48,825 nt of DNA, from positions 1 to 48,825 of the forward strand of contig JAFZEI010000064.1 in the NCBI GenBank assembly GCA_017560765.1, read 5' to 3'. The first letter of the stretch is position 1; each line of letters opens with the position of its first letter. This DNA is from Clostridia bacterium (GTDB taxonomy: Bacteria > Bacillota > Clostridia > UBA1212 > UBA1255). Made by a program: the position numbers and the translations under genes. The notes beneath the pieces were generated by a model, which was given only the letters and a program-made list of their open reading frames with translations, was not told where the DNA came from and did no database searches. Shown here in pieces: positions 8,524 to 17,918 of the stretch.

Positions 8524-9312
8524 CTATTGAATTACTGCAATTTCTGCAACAGACCTAAATCTAAACGGCAAAGCTGAACAACCAATTCCTGATGTAATAT
8601 ACATTCTTATATCGTTATATTCTTGCAAACCATAAAATATTTTTTTCTTAGGTAAAATATCTTTTTTTAATAAAGCAAATTCTATATTAAAAGGCACTCT
8701 CATTTGCCCTCCGTGTGTATGTCCTGCCAATAATATCTCCGGTGCATTATTTTTATTAAGATTAAGTACCATATCAGGATTATGAGTCAAGATAATGAGC
8801 TTTTTATTACTTTTTTCTGATTCTTCTTTCCATTTTTTTGTCAAATATCCGCAATCTGACTTATTGCTTCGAAAATCCTCCAGCCCGCCGAATAACCAAT
8901 TTTTGTATATAAATACAGAGTTTTCCAAGACACTGATTGTGCTTGCCAAATTTTGGAGTTTTTTTATATATTCTTCCTTTTTATACTTTTGATTCTCAAA
9001 AATCATGTTATCGTGATTACCTAATGTAATTAAAATAGGACAACTTATTCTGTTTGACAAATTTGTCAAAAACGCCTCAACTCTGTAAAAATACTTCATT
9101 TTACTGCATAAGTCACCTGTAATTACAATTACTTCAGGTTTTACCTCACATATTTTTTCTATAATTTCGCGGTGATTTACTAAAACAGTATCAAAATGCA
9201 AATCAGAAAGTAAAACAATTTTTACTCCAAGATTAACACTAACTTTTTTTATAACCAGTTTTTTTGCTTGCTTATACATGAAAAAACAAGCTAAGAGAAA
9301 TAATAATATCAT
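8524..9312 (-). CDS. Membrane-anchored calcineurin-like metallophosphoesterase
   Basis: A 262-residue calcineurin-fold phosphoesterase with all metal-binding motifs: SDLHFD (residues 36-41), TGDLCS, GNHDN, THNPD and GHTHGG. An N-terminal hydrophobic helix (MILLFLLACFFM) suggests membrane anchoring, as in the YkuE/YaeI group of phosphodiesterases. The substrate cannot be told from sequence. The ATG start overlaps the stop of the upstream gene, implying translational coupling with the two surface-protein genes, 9309-9971 and 9989-10780. The 262 residues fit a single-domain member of the family. Confidence 0.85.
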   Translation of the reverse strand: MILLFLLACFFMYKQAKKLVIKKVSVNLGVKIVLLSDLHFDTVLVNHREIIEKICEVKPEVIVITGDLCSKMKYFYRVEAFLTNLSNRISCPILITLGNHDNMIFENQKYKKEEYIKKLQNLASTISVLENSVFIYKNWLFGGLEDFRSNKSDCGYLTKKWKEESEKSNKKLIILTHNPDMVLNLNKNNAPEILLAGHTHGGQMRVPFNIEFALLKKDILPKKKIFYGLQEYNDIRMYITSGIGCSALPFRFRSVAEIAVIQ

Positions 9313-9971
9313 TTTTGTTTCTTTTTCTTTTTGTTTTGTCGCAATCCTGCAATTGTAATATCTTTTTTAAAGAATATCAAAACTGCCATACTAACAAGAC
9401 CATATACTATTGCAATACATGATAAAGCAAAAAAGGTATATGCTAAATATTTTATAAGATCTGACCAGCGAAATTCTCTTTTCTTTTCTATATTATCTAT
9501 TTCTACTATACCTATAGTAGCATTTCCTACGTCGGCCGTTGCAGTTTTATTCGGTGCAGGAGTAATAACAGCATTTCCTTCTGTGTATAACGGTGGTATG
9601 GTAAAATCATACAAATAATCAATTACCTGCGATGATGTAGGTGTAGGTGTAAGTGTAGGTATAATCGTAGGAGTCGCTGTTGGCATAGGAGTAACTTCCG
9701 GTGTTACAGTTTCATCAACCTCAGGTGTCGGTGTATTTTCTGCTGTGGCTTCAATTGTAGGTATTATTGTGGGAGTATTTTGCACATCAGGTTGTTCTGA
9801 AGCTTCTTCACCCGTTTGTGTCACAGACGGAATCTCCGCGGTACCATCAGGCGATGGTGTTTCCGAAAAAACAGTAATATTAAAAGATAAAAATAAAGTA
9901 CAAAGCACAAATAAAACTACCGATGCAAAGCCCTTATAATTATTCGTTTTTTTGATAACATTTTTAAACAT
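9309..9971 (-). CDS. Unrecognised surface protein with Thr/Pro-rich region and C-terminal membrane helix
   Basis: I do not recognise a family. The protein of about 220 residues has an N-terminal export signal (ASVVLFVLCTLFLSFNITVFS), a low-complexity Thr/Pro/Glu stretch (PTATPTIIPTLTPTPTSS and similar), a short ordered segment (IDYLYDFTIPPLYTEG), a C-terminal transmembrane helix (about 25 residues, AYTFFALSCIAIVYGLVSMAV) and a Lys-rich cytoplasmic end (KKKKKQK). The predicted topology is an extracellular stalk held by one helix. The ATG at 9971 has GGTG seven bases upstream; in-frame TTG (9983) and GTG (9980) are possible alternative starts. It sits between a second surface protein and the metallophosphoesterase in one transcription unit. 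Confidence 0.7.
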   Translation of the reverse strand: MFKNVIKKTNNYKGFASVVLFVLCTLFLSFNITVFSETPSPDGTAEIPSVTQTGEEASEQPDVQNTPTIIPTIEATAENTPTPEVDETVTPEVTPMPTATPTIIPTLTPTPTSSQVIDYLYDFTIPPLYTEGNAVITPAPNKTATADVGNATIGIVEIDNIEKKREFRWSDLIKYLAYTFFALSCIAIVYGLVSMAVLIFFKKDITIAGLRQNKKKKKQK

Positions 9972-9988
9972 TTTTTTCACCAATAAAA

Positions 9989-10780
9989 TTATTCCCCAAT
10001 AACGTATGGGCCTCTTTGCATTTTCTTTGTTTTATATCTGCCCCAAAGAACATATCCCACCAATATTCCTACCCACAAACCTATAACCAATGCTGTAAGC
10101 AACCAAAAAATAAAAGCTCCGGGAGTAATAACACTCTCATTGTTATTTTTATTTGATGATATAGGCTTAGATGTAGGTATTATACCCGTATTTTCACTGT
10201 TTTGTAAAGTCGGTGAACTATTTCCCGGTTTTTCTGTTTGCTCTGAAGCATCAGGATTTAAAACACCTGTTGCAACATATTCTCCCATTTCAGTTATATT
10301 AAAAATAATCATGTCAGTATCAGAATCAGTTGCAATTTTATATACACCTTCTTCTGTTACTTTAAAAATTGTGATATTCTGATACTTTTCAAAAATACTC
10401 TTTTTTTCAATTTTTATATCCATTGAATCTTTAGAATCAATCTCCCTGCCATTCATCCTGAGCACTAAACTAAAATATGCAAAAATATCTTTATCTCCTT
10501 CTTGTGCCCTTATAGCCTGTATTGCTTTTACCGACAACTCGTTAATGTTTTTATTGGTTGCACTGATAGCCAAATTTTCATTTGCAACTCTGTTATCTGA
10601 ATAATTAGCCGTTAAAGCAAAATCTCCGAAAGAATTAATAATATTTAGAACAGGAGTTGGTGAAGCGTTGGAATTTTCAGTAGGTACAGCAGTTTCAGCA
10701 CAAACATAAATTGTACCTACCGCTAAATTGAACACCAATATTATTAATAAAACAAATAAAGACTTACGAAAAGTTTTCAT
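9989..10780 (-). CDS. Unrecognised exported protein with C-terminal membrane helix
   Basis: No family recognised. The 263 residues comprise a signal peptide (SLFVLLIILVFNLAVGTIYVCA), an extracellular domain of about 140 residues with beta-strand-like alternation (FKVTEEGVYKIATDSDTDMIIFNITEMGEYVATG), a Ser/Thr/Asn/Pro linker, a C-terminal membrane helix (FIFWLLTALVIGLWVGILVGYV) and a short basic tail. Topology matches the next gene, 9309-9971, from which it is separated by only a few bases. The ATG has an AAAGGGA site. It lies just beyond the foldase gene's terminator with no promoter visible in between, so it may depend on read-through. Confidence 0.7.
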   Translation of the reverse strand: MKTFRKSLFVLLIILVFNLAVGTIYVCAETAVPTENSNASPTPVLNIINSFGDFALTANYSDNRVANENLAISATNKNINELSVKAIQAIRAQEGDKDIFAYFSLVLRMNGREIDSKDSMDIKIEKKSIFEKYQNITIFKVTEEGVYKIATDSDTDMIIFNITEMGEYVATGVLNPDASEQTEKPGNSSPTLQNSENTGIIPTSKPISSNKNNNESVITPGAFIFWLLTALVIGLWVGILVGYVLWGRYKTKKMQRGPYVIGE

Positions 10781-10800
10781 TTTTTCCCTTTCTGTCCTTT

Positions 10801-10832
10801 AAACAAAAACGGACCCAAAAAGAGTCCGTTTT
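10801..10832 (-). terminator. Rho-independent terminator after the PrsA-like gene
   Basis: Perfect 9-bp stem AAAACGGAC / GTCCGTTTT (10806-10814 with 10824-10832), followed on the minus strand by a T-rich run. It lies between the foldase stop and the ribosome binding site of the next gene. Confidence 0.8.
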
Positions 10833-10855
10833 ATCATTTCGAATTAAATATTTAC

Positions 10856-12247
10856 TCACATTGTAGAGAATACACTGTCGTTGAGCTCTTTAATTACATC
10901 TTCTTTTTTACTTGTAACTTTATATTTGTCACCTTTTTCATTAACAAGAGCTTCTAATTTTTCTACAGCCTTGTCCTCTTTCCATTTTGCCTCAATCTGG
11001 TCTTTAATACTGTCTGCAGCACCTTCCTTTGATTCTTTGGAATTCTCGTAGTCTGTGATAGATTCTGCACGTACAACAAAAATCGCTGTCTGAGTTTCAA
11101 CAATTTCAAGCTCAGTCATAACAGTATTCTCTTCTTTTGTTTCCTCTTTTTCTTCTCCGGCCTTTGCCTCAGGTTTAGCTGAGTCTTCTGCTGCTTTCTT
11201 TATAATCTTTGTACGATCTGCATTCCAAATCATAGAAAGTGCGTAATCTGTTATTTCTTCGATTGTACTGGGTTGTGCATTATTAATCTCACTTAAACCA
11301 CCTGAAGTACTTGATGAAGAATCGTCAGACTCTGCCTTTATATAATCTATAAATGAAAGGTTTTCTTGGTCTACTGTTTTATTGCCATCTTTATCAAGAA
11401 TGAACTCGCCTTTATCATCCTTTTTATATGTGCTCATCGTTTTGCCGGAATTATAAGTATCTACAATTTCCTGTGCATATTTCTTTGCTTCTTCGTATGC
11501 CTTGTTATATTTATCAAGCTTTGTCTGATAATCTTGTGCCTTGTCATCAGTCGGTTTTTCTACTCCAACATCAATTTGGAAACTACGAACACCTATTTTT
11601 CTATAGTCATCAGGATTCTCGTCATATATTGCACGAAGCTCTGCGTCAGAAGGATTCATTTCATTTTTTAAATCTGTTTTATATTTTTCTATTGTACTTT
11701 GAATTATAGCAAAATCTTTATATTCAGAAAGATTCATACCACCTAAGAAATATGACTCAACGAGTTCTTCTGAATAACCATAACTGATATATTGGTTATA
11801 ATACTGCGTAATATTTGTCTTGAGATTATTCTTTTCTTCTGAAGATAACTTATATCCCTTTGCTCTTGCAAGTCTGTACTGTGCCTTAAACTGTCTTGCA
11901 GCATCCAATGCATCATCAGCTGCAGCTACTTTTCGCTCATTTGTCCAGAAATCTTTGTACAATTTTTCTTGTTCTTCGGTAGTCATTTCATCGAACTCTT
12001 CGGGCTTTTCAAAATCCTCTTCTTGCATATCATACATAGCTTGTTGCAAGAAATAGAGGTATTCATACTCATAAATTTTAAGCCCGTCCACTTTAGCAAT
12101 ATAGCCTGTAGTTAATGTAATAATAAGTACAATTGCTAAAACTACTGCTACAAAAGCTCCGAGACCTACTGAAATCCAAGTTATTAACTTATTGTCATAA
12201 CTCTTTTTGTTCTTTTTGTTTTTTTTGTTAATTTTCTTATCGGCCAT
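10856..12247 (-). CDS. Membrane-anchored PrsA/SurA-like foldase
   Basis: A 463-residue protein with a very Lys/Asn-rich cytoplasmic N-terminus, one transmembrane helix (about residues 25-50) and a large extracellular part. The first extracellular part is SurA_N-like (KVDGLKIYEYEYLYFLQQ, FKAQYRLARAKGYKLSSEEKN, followed by DAELRAIYDENPDDYRKIGVRSF), as in clostridial peptidyl-prolyl isomerase-type lipoproteins and foldases. A standard parvulin rotamase domain is not obvious: the segment after IGVRSFQID is interrupted by charged low-complexity sequence. It may be a chaperone without isomerase activity. A foldase gene next to mfd is a common clostridial arrangement. The ATG is preceded by GAGGAG. 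Function is assigned by similarity of layout. Confidence 0.65.
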   Translation of the reverse strand: MADKKINKKNKKNKKSYDNKLITWISVGLGAFVAVVLAIVLIITLTTGYIAKVDGLKIYEYEYLYFLQQAMYDMQEEDFEKPEEFDEMTTEEQEKLYKDFWTNERKVAAADDALDAARQFKAQYRLARAKGYKLSSEEKNNLKTNITQYYNQYISYGYSEELVESYFLGGMNLSEYKDFAIIQSTIEKYKTDLKNEMNPSDAELRAIYDENPDDYRKIGVRSFQIDVGVEKPTDDKAQDYQTKLDKYNKAYEEAKKYAQEIVDTYNSGKTMSTYKKDDKGEFILDKDGNKTVDQENLSFIDYIKAESDDSSSSTSGGLSEINNAQPSTIEEITDYALSMIWNADRTKIIKKAAEDSAKPEAKAGEEKEETKEENTVMTELEIVETQTAIFVVRAESITDYENSKESKEGAADSIKDQIEAKWKEDKAVEKLEALVNEKGDKYKVTSKKEDVIKELNDSVFSTM

Positions 12248-12321
12248 TTTATACCGCTCCTCGTATATAATTTAAATAAATAAACACTCATCTGTTTATA
12301 CAGTGAAAAATCGCTTATAAC

Positions 12322-12350
12322 ATTATATATTCGTTTTCTATTTTTTGCAA
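12322..12350 (-). promoter_or_regulatory. Promoter of the PrsA-like foldase gene
   Basis: Minus-strand TTGCAA, 17 bases, TATAAT. It overlaps the 3' end of mfd, with about 75 bases of leader before the foldase start at 12247. Confidence 0.65.
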
Positions 12351-15300
12351 TGGTAAAATTTAAAAATGTCACTTACAAAACATAAAATTTCGTCTAAACT
12401 TTCCTTTCCTTTAAGTTTATATGACAAATACGGCTCGTCGCTTGAAATAAATTTAATTCGAGAACCATATTTTGCCATAAAATCTGTTCCGCCTGCCATG
12501 CTCTTGATTATTGCATAAAATGCTTTACTATCTGATGTTACCATAAATTGGACTGAATCCTTTTTTTCTATCACAGAACTTATACCGCATTTTGCACAAA
12601 CGTACCTTATTCTTGATATTTTAATAAGATTTTCAACATTTTGAGGCACATCTCCATACCTGTCAATCAACTCGTCTGTAATTTCATACGCATCATTTTC
12701 AGTTTCAACACGTGAAATTTTTTGATAAATTTCAAGCCGTGCCTCTTCATCTGCTATATATTCAGGGCTTATATATCCATCAACACAAAAATAAACACTT
12801 ACTTGTATCTTTTCCTCCGGAATATTGCCTGCTTCTTCTTCTACAACCTCGCTTAAAAGCCTACAATATGTGTCATATCCCACAATGGCAAGCTGGCCGT
12901 GTTGTCTTTCTCCCAAAACACTTCCTGCGCCGCGTATTTCCAAATCGCGCAAGGCAATTTTAAAGCCTGAGCCAAATTCCGTAAAATCCCTGATAGTGCG
13001 CAATCTTTTTTCTGCATTTTCATTGAGAGTTTTATCCTTTTTATACGTTATATACGCATACGCTGTCTTACCTGAACGTCCGACACGGCCTCTTATCTGA
13101 TAAAGCTGTGCCAATCCCATATGGTCACTTTCTTCTACTATAATAGTGTTTACATTTGGCATATCCAGACCTGATTCAATTATTGTGGTACACAAAAGAA
13201 CATCATATTCTCCCCTGTAAAATGCTTCCATTACAGCTTCCAGTTCTCTTTCTCCCATTTGTCCGTGTCCTACTGCAATTCTTGCCTCCGGAATAATTTC
13301 CTGCAGCTGTCTTCTTTTTTCCTCTATAGACTTAACTTTATTGTATAAATAAAATACCTGACCTTTTCTGCCCATTTCTCTGTAAATGGCATTTTTTATC
13401 ATACCCGGCTCCCATTCAGCCACATACGTTTGAACAGGATGTCTGTTCTGTGGGGGATCCTCCAATAAGCTTATATCTCTTATGCCGGAAAGGGACATGT
13501 GTAATGTTCTTGGTATCGGTGTTGCCGAAAGAGTAAGAATATCTACCTCCGGTCTATCTTTTTTTAACTTTTCTTTATGCATTACACCAAATCTCTGCTC
13601 TTCGTCAATAATAACAAGCCCTAAATCTTTGAATTTGACATTACCTTTAATAATACTGTGAGTTCCCACAAGAATGTCTATTTTACCTGATTCAAGCTCG
13701 CTCGAGATTCTTTTCTTCTCTGCATTTGTGCGAAATCTGCACAAATAGTCTATTTTAACGGGAAATTTACTAAATCTTTCTACAAAATTCTTATAATGTT
13801 GCTGTGCTAAAACTGTTGTAGGTACTAAAAATGCAACTTGTTTTCCCTCACATACTACTTTAAACGCTGCTCTGAGAGCAACCTCCGTTTTTCCGTAGCC
13901 CACATCTCCACATAACAAACGTTCCATCGGATGGTCTTTTTCAAGATCTGCTTTAATTTCCTCAGTACATCTTAATTGGTCATCCGTTTCCTCATAAGGG
14001 AAATATTCTTCAAATTCATTTTGCCACACCGTATCACGTGAATACGCATATCCTTTAATTTTTGAGCGTCTTGCATACAATTCAACAAGTTCTTTTGCAT
14101 ACGTTCGCAAAGATTCTTTTACCTTAGCTGTTGTGCGATTCCATTCTGCAGAGCCAAGTTTATTTAGTTTTGGATTAATTCCTTCCGGTCCTATATATTT
14201 TTGAATACTATCCAATTGTGGTGTGGGTACATATAATACACCGTCATCACGATAATTTATTTTTATATAATCCTTACGAATGCCATCTACTTCCACTGTT
14301 TCGATTTTTTCAAAACGTCCTACTCCGTGAACCTCGTGCACTACTAAGTCTCCCGGTTCAATTTCCGTAAAATTAGATATAGGTTTACCTTTTAATTTTT
14401 TTCTGGAAGCAATACGTTCCCTTTTAAACAAAGAATCATCCGAAAAAACTGCAAATTTTATATCATCACATATAAAACCTGAAGAAAGACCATGCTTTGA
14501 AACCAATATTCTTACTGTTTTAGGTATTACATTTTCTTCCTGCAAGCTTAAAAATCTGTTTTTCTTTCCATCACTATCAGTTACAAGCAGTGTTGTGTAA
14601 TTGCTTGCGGCGAGCTCTTGTACGGAATCCAGCAGCATTTGTAAATTTCCGCCAAACGGGTCTGTACTTCTGCAAGGAAATTGTAATATTTCACAATTTT
14701 TCCTGTCCGATAAAAATTTATCAACATATATAATATTACAGGATGCTTTTTCACATAAATCTTCCGCTTGCTCTGAACTCATTACAATATCATACGTTTT
14801 GCCTAAAATACCTATTGTTTCTTGAATTGTCTCACAAATTCTTACATAATCATCCTTTGTAGAATTAATTGTATCTCTAAATTCATTTAGGTCCTCTAAA
14901 AAGACATTACACTTTCCCGTATAATCAAATAAAGTATATTCATTATTTAAAATATACGGTAAATATCTGTCATATCCTTGAAAAATATTTCTCGGTAGCA
15001 TTTTATCAACATCACTATTAACTCTCTTAAACAAAGACGAGTTTTCTTTTAGATTTAACAGCTCTAACTCACGCAAAATGTCATGTCTTACTCTGTCCGC
15101 ATGTTCCCAATTCCATATATAAGTTTCATTATCAGGCAAAATTAAAACATCTTCTGTTTTTTCTACTGTCCTTTGAGAAATAATATCAAAAATACGAATA
15201 GAATCTATCTCATTGTCAAAAAATTCTACTCTTACCGGGTTTTCTGCCCCATACGGAAAAATATCTACAATATCGCCTCTAACAGCAAATTGTCCTTTTC

Positions 15301-15820
15301 CATCAATTTCAGATAGTCTGATATACCTTATCGAAGCAAGTTTTTTAGCTAAATCTTCTATTTCTGTAATATCTCCTGTTTTTAGCTGTATTGCTGATGT
15401 TCTTATATACTCCGGATTAGGAAACCATTGTGCAACGGCCGCCGGAGTAGTCACAAGTATTTTCCAATTACCTTTTAAAAGTTTATATAATACATCTACT
15501 CTTTGTGCGCTTAATTCAGAGCTTTTAGTTTCAACATCATAAAGCATATATTCATAGGGCGATAATATTAATATGTCTTCTGTATTTTGCATAAAAAACT
15601 TTAAATCATCTGCTATTTTTGTCGCAAATAAGGCATTTCCGGCAATATACACACATTTCCCATTATAAGTCAAATTATTTTCATTTGAAATAGCAGATAC
15701 TATGCCGGCAGCACATGACGAAGTAATCCCTGTAAGACTAATTTTTTTATTCGTACAGGAAAGAATTTCACAAAGCTTTTCATAACTTTTACTTTCTTTT
15801 ATAAAATCAAAAATACCCAT
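12338..15820 (-). CDS. mfd: Transcription-repair coupling factor Mfd
   Basis: ATP-dependent DNA translocase that removes RNA polymerase stalled at lesions and recruits UvrA. About 1160 residues, full length for the family. Visible: a UvrB-like N-terminal half; the CarD-like RNA polymerase interaction domain (GDLVVHEVHGVGRFEKIETV); the RecG-like helicase domain with Walker A (LLCGDVGYGKTEVALRAAF), PTTVLAQQHY, DEEQRFGV, SATPIPRTLHMSL and motif VI (GLAQLYQIRGRVGRSG); and a C-terminal TRCF domain. I chose the ATG at 15820; a TTG at 15835 would add MQFNN. Neither has a clear ribosome binding site. It begins about 23 bases after pth, so the two are probably co-transcribed. Confidence 0.97.
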   Translation of the reverse strand: MGIFDFIKESKSYEKLCEILSCTNKKISLTGITSSCAAGIVSAISNENNLTYNGKCVYIAGNALFATKIADDLKFFMQNTEDILILSPYEYMLYDVETKSSELSAQRVDVLYKLLKGNWKILVTTPAAVAQWFPNPEYIRTSAIQLKTGDITEIEDLAKKLASIRYIRLSEIDGKGQFAVRGDIVDIFPYGAENPVRVEFFDNEIDSIRIFDIISQRTVEKTEDVLILPDNETYIWNWEHADRVRHDILRELELLNLKENSSLFKRVNSDVDKMLPRNIFQGYDRYLPYILNNEYTLFDYTGKCNVFLEDLNEFRDTINSTKDDYVRICETIQETIGILGKTYDIVMSSEQAEDLCEKASCNIIYVDKFLSDRKNCEILQFPCRSTDPFGGNLQMLLDSVQELAASNYTTLLVTDSDGKKNRFLSLQEENVIPKTVRILVSKHGLSSGFICDDIKFAVFSDDSLFKRERIASRKKLKGKPISNFTEIEPGDLVVHEVHGVGRFEKIETVEVDGIRKDYIKINYRDDGVLYVPTPQLDSIQKYIGPEGINPKLNKLGSAEWNRTTAKVKESLRTYAKELVELYARRSKIKGYAYSRDTVWQNEFEEYFPYEETDDQLRCTEEIKADLEKDHPMERLLCGDVGYGKTEVALRAAFKVVCEGKQVAFLVPTTVLAQQHYKNFVERFSKFPVKIDYLCRFRTNAEKKRISSELESGKIDILVGTHSIIKGNVKFKDLGLVIIDEEQRFGVMHKEKLKKDRPEVDILTLSATPIPRTLHMSLSGIRDISLLEDPPQNRHPVQTYVAEWEPGMIKNAIYREMGRKGQVFYLYNKVKSIEEKRRQLQEIIPEARIAVGHGQMGERELEAVMEAFYRGEYDVLLCTTIIESGLDMPNVNTIIVEESDHMGLAQLYQIRGRVGRSGKTAYAYITYKKDKTLNENAEKRLRTIRDFTEFGSGFKIALRDLEIRGAGSVLGERQHGQLAIVGYDTYCRLLSEVVEEEAGNIPEEKIQVSVYFCVDGYISPEYIADEEARLEIYQKISRVETENDAYEITDELIDRYGDVPQNVENLIKISRIRYVCAKCGISSVIEKKDSVQFMVTSDSKAFYAIIKSMAGGTDFMAKYGSRIKFISSDEPYLSYKLKGKESLDEILCFVSDIFKFYHCKK

Positions 15821-15843
15821 ATTATTAAACTGCAATAATTTAC

Positions 15844-16464
15844 TTATTTTGATCCTTTACTATTAAAACGATTCATTGCTTCATCAATATTTTTATCCAC
15901 TATAACCAAAGCAGCTTCGGCAGCTTTGTTAAAAGAATCATCTAATTTAATTTTTTCCTCTGAAGAAAAATGTCCTAACACAAACTTAGATGTGTCCATA
16001 TTGGGATTTTTAGGACCTATTCCGATTTTTATTCTTGCAAAAACATCAGTTCCTACATATTGAATAACAGATTTCATCCCATTATGACTTCCGGCACTTC
16101 CTTTAGATTTTATTCTAATTTGTTCTAAATCTATAGCATAATCATCATATATCACAATTAGATGTTTCTCATCTGTTTTAAACCAGTTCATAATACCATC
16201 TATAGACTCACCACTGTTATTCATATATGTTTGAGGCTTTAAAAGGATAATTTTATTTCCCTTATATTCACAAATCACATATTTGCCTTTAAACTTTATA
16301 TTTTCCTTACAGTTCTCACCTATTTTTTTTATTAATTTATCAATAGTCAAAAAACCACAATTGTGCCTTGTATCTTCATATTCGGGGCCCGGATTACCTA
16401 AACCTGCTATAATCCATACTTTTTTATTAGATTTATTATCTTTTTTATTTAAAAAATTAAACAT
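15844..16464 (-). CDS. pth: Peptidyl-tRNA hydrolase
   Basis: Releases tRNA from prematurely dropped peptidyl-tRNA. The 206-residue protein carries the family motifs GLGNPGPEYEDTRHNCGF with the catalytic His, LKPQTYMNNSGE, VIYDDYAIDLEQIRIKSKGSAGSHNGMKS and FARIKIGIG. A short Lys/Asn-rich N-terminal extension (MFNFLNKKDNKSNKK) comes before the usual start of the fold. It lies between the DUF4446 gene and mfd, a widespread Firmicutes order (pth-mfd). Confidence 0.97.
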   Translation of the reverse strand: MFNFLNKKDNKSNKKVWIIAGLGNPGPEYEDTRHNCGFLTIDKLIKKIGENCKENIKFKGKYVICEYKGNKIILLKPQTYMNNSGESIDGIMNWFKTDEKHLIVIYDDYAIDLEQIRIKSKGSAGSHNGMKSVIQYVGTDVFARIKIGIGPKNPNMDTSKFVLGHFSSEEKIKLDDSFNKAAEAALVIVDKNIDEAMNRFNSKGSK

Positions 16465-16509
16465 AATATATTACGCTCATTTCTCAACTAACACCATAGT
16501 TAAATAAAT

Positions 16510-17007
16510 TTATTTTTTTCTTCTTATAACATCTCCGGCACTTGTACGATCAATTGAATTCTTCTCTTCTTGTGACAACTCTATGTCAGGTATTCCTTCT
16601 TTCACCTGTTTGTAATACATATTACATCCCTGTCTGTACTGTAACCCTGTAATTACTAAGCCATCACCATTTTCATTTGAAATTCCTACAGAATAGCTTA
16701 ATTTCGCCTCATTATCAGCAGTTGTATGGTATCTAACAATTTTTACTTTATCAAAACATTTATTTTGCTTTTCTTGTATAACAGAAATTTCCTTATGAAC
16801 GTCTTTTAAATCACTTTTTATTTCAATTTCATTTCTTAAAACATCATAAAGAAGATCTTCTGCCGATTGTCCGGAAAGCTTATCATTAAGTATTAACTGT
16901 TTTTTCTGTAAAAGATTTACTTTTTTATATAACTTATAAATTACAACAAAACAAATAATAAGTAAAACTCCTAAAAAGATTAACCCAAATAAAAAATACT
17001 TTTCCAT
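16510..17007 (-). CDS. DUF4446 family membrane protein
   Basis: A 165-residue protein with one N-terminal transmembrane helix (FLFGLIFLGVLLIICFVVIY), a short coiled-coil-like stretch and the conserved DUF4446 core (KIVRYHTTADNEAKLSYSVGISNENGDGLVITGLQ ends just before an ordered segment with LSQEEKNSI). The function is unknown; genes of this family often follow parB in Firmicutes, as here. The ATG is preceded by AAGGGTG. It starts ten bases after the parB stop, so it belongs to the parA-parB operon. Confidence 0.85.
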   Translation of the reverse strand: MEKYFLFGLIFLGVLLIICFVVIYKLYKKVNLLQKKQLILNDKLSGQSAEDLLYDVLRNEIEIKSDLKDVHKEISVIQEKQNKCFDKVKIVRYHTTADNEAKLSYSVGISNENGDGLVITGLQYRQGCNMYYKQVKEGIPDIELSQEEKNSIDRTSAGDVIRRKK

Positions 17008-17017
17008 AATAACACCC

Positions 17018-17887
17018 TTATTTACTTGTTAAAAATTCAATAATTCGTTCTCGTTCATCTGCAGAGTAATATTCTATTGTAATTTTTCCTTTTCCATTAT
17101 TATCACTCAAAATAACTTTAGTTCCCAATGATGTTCTTAATTTATCTTGAACAAATTTTATTTCCTGCTTATTAATAATATCTTTCTCTATATTTTTTTC
17201 CTTTTTACTATTTTCTTTCTTTGAAACTAATTTTTTAATATATTGTTCTACTTGTCTAGCGTTTAATCCTTCTTTAATAATGTAGTCGGCTGCTGATTTT
17301 TGTTCAATTATTTTTTCAATGGCTAATAATGGTCTTGCCTGACCAACTGTAAGCTCCCCACTAATCAAAAAATTTCTTACTTCTTTTGAAAGTTTTAATA
17401 ACCTTAATGTATTTGCTATTGCCGGTCTGCTTTTACCAACAATACCTGCAACTTGATCTTGTGTCATTTCAAATTCATCTATTAACTTTTGGTATGCCTC
17501 TGCTTCTTCAACAGGATTTAAATCTTCCCTTTGAATATTTTCTATTAAAGCAAGTTCCATTATTTCTTTTGTAGTGGCATTCCGTTCAATAACAGGAACT
17601 TTCTTTATTCCTGCAACCCTTGCCGCTCTCCATCTTCTTTCTCCTGCAATAATATAATATGTTTCCTTTTCCTTTGTTACAATTAATGGTTGTATTATGC
17701 CATGTTCTTTAATTGATTGAGCAAGTGCTTCTATTTTTTCTTTATCAAAATTTTTACGAGGTTGTCCTATACCAGGCTCTATTTTATTAATATCAACCTC
17801 TATAACACTATTTTTTGTATCTAAAGTTGTATTTTCTGTAATTAAAGCACCTAATCCTTTACCAAGTGCGGATCTTTTTATAGCCAT
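17018..17887 (-). CDS. parB: Chromosome partitioning protein ParB (Spo0J)
   Basis: Binds parS and, as a CTP-dependent clamp, spreads along DNA to organise origin segregation with ParA. The 289 residues include the N-terminal ParB/Srx CTP-binding domain (QPRKNFDKEKIEALAQSI; AGERRWRAARVAG), ENIQREDLNPVEEAEAY, and the central HTH domain (QDQVAGIVGKSRPAIANTLRLLKL). The C-terminal end is a dimerisation region after a Lys-rich linker. A GGAGG lies nine bases before the ATG. Two perfect parS sites lie upstream of parA at 18701 and 18739, and parA precedes it by 31 bases. It is distinct from the second ParB-family protein, Noc, at 31663. Confidence 0.96.
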   Translation of the reverse strand: MAIKRSALGKGLGALITENTTLDTKNSVIEVDINKIEPGIGQPRKNFDKEKIEALAQSIKEHGIIQPLIVTKEKETYYIIAGERRWRAARVAGIKKVPVIERNATTKEIMELALIENIQREDLNPVEEAEAYQKLIDEFEMTQDQVAGIVGKSRPAIANTLRLLKLSKEVRNFLISGELTVGQARPLLAIEKIIEQKSAADYIIKEGLNARQVEQYIKKLVSKKENSKKEKNIEKDIINKQEIKFVQDKLRTSLGTKVILSDNNGKGKITIEYYSADERERIIEFLTSK

Positions 17888-17918
17888 TACATTTAACCTC
17901 CATTATAAGAACATAAAA

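Noticed and set aside
14028-14046. Possible third parS site around TATCACGTGAAT in mfd
   Set aside because: Only the central TCACGTGA and a few flanking bases match; the outer parts of the palindrome do not. It is probably chance within coding sequence.
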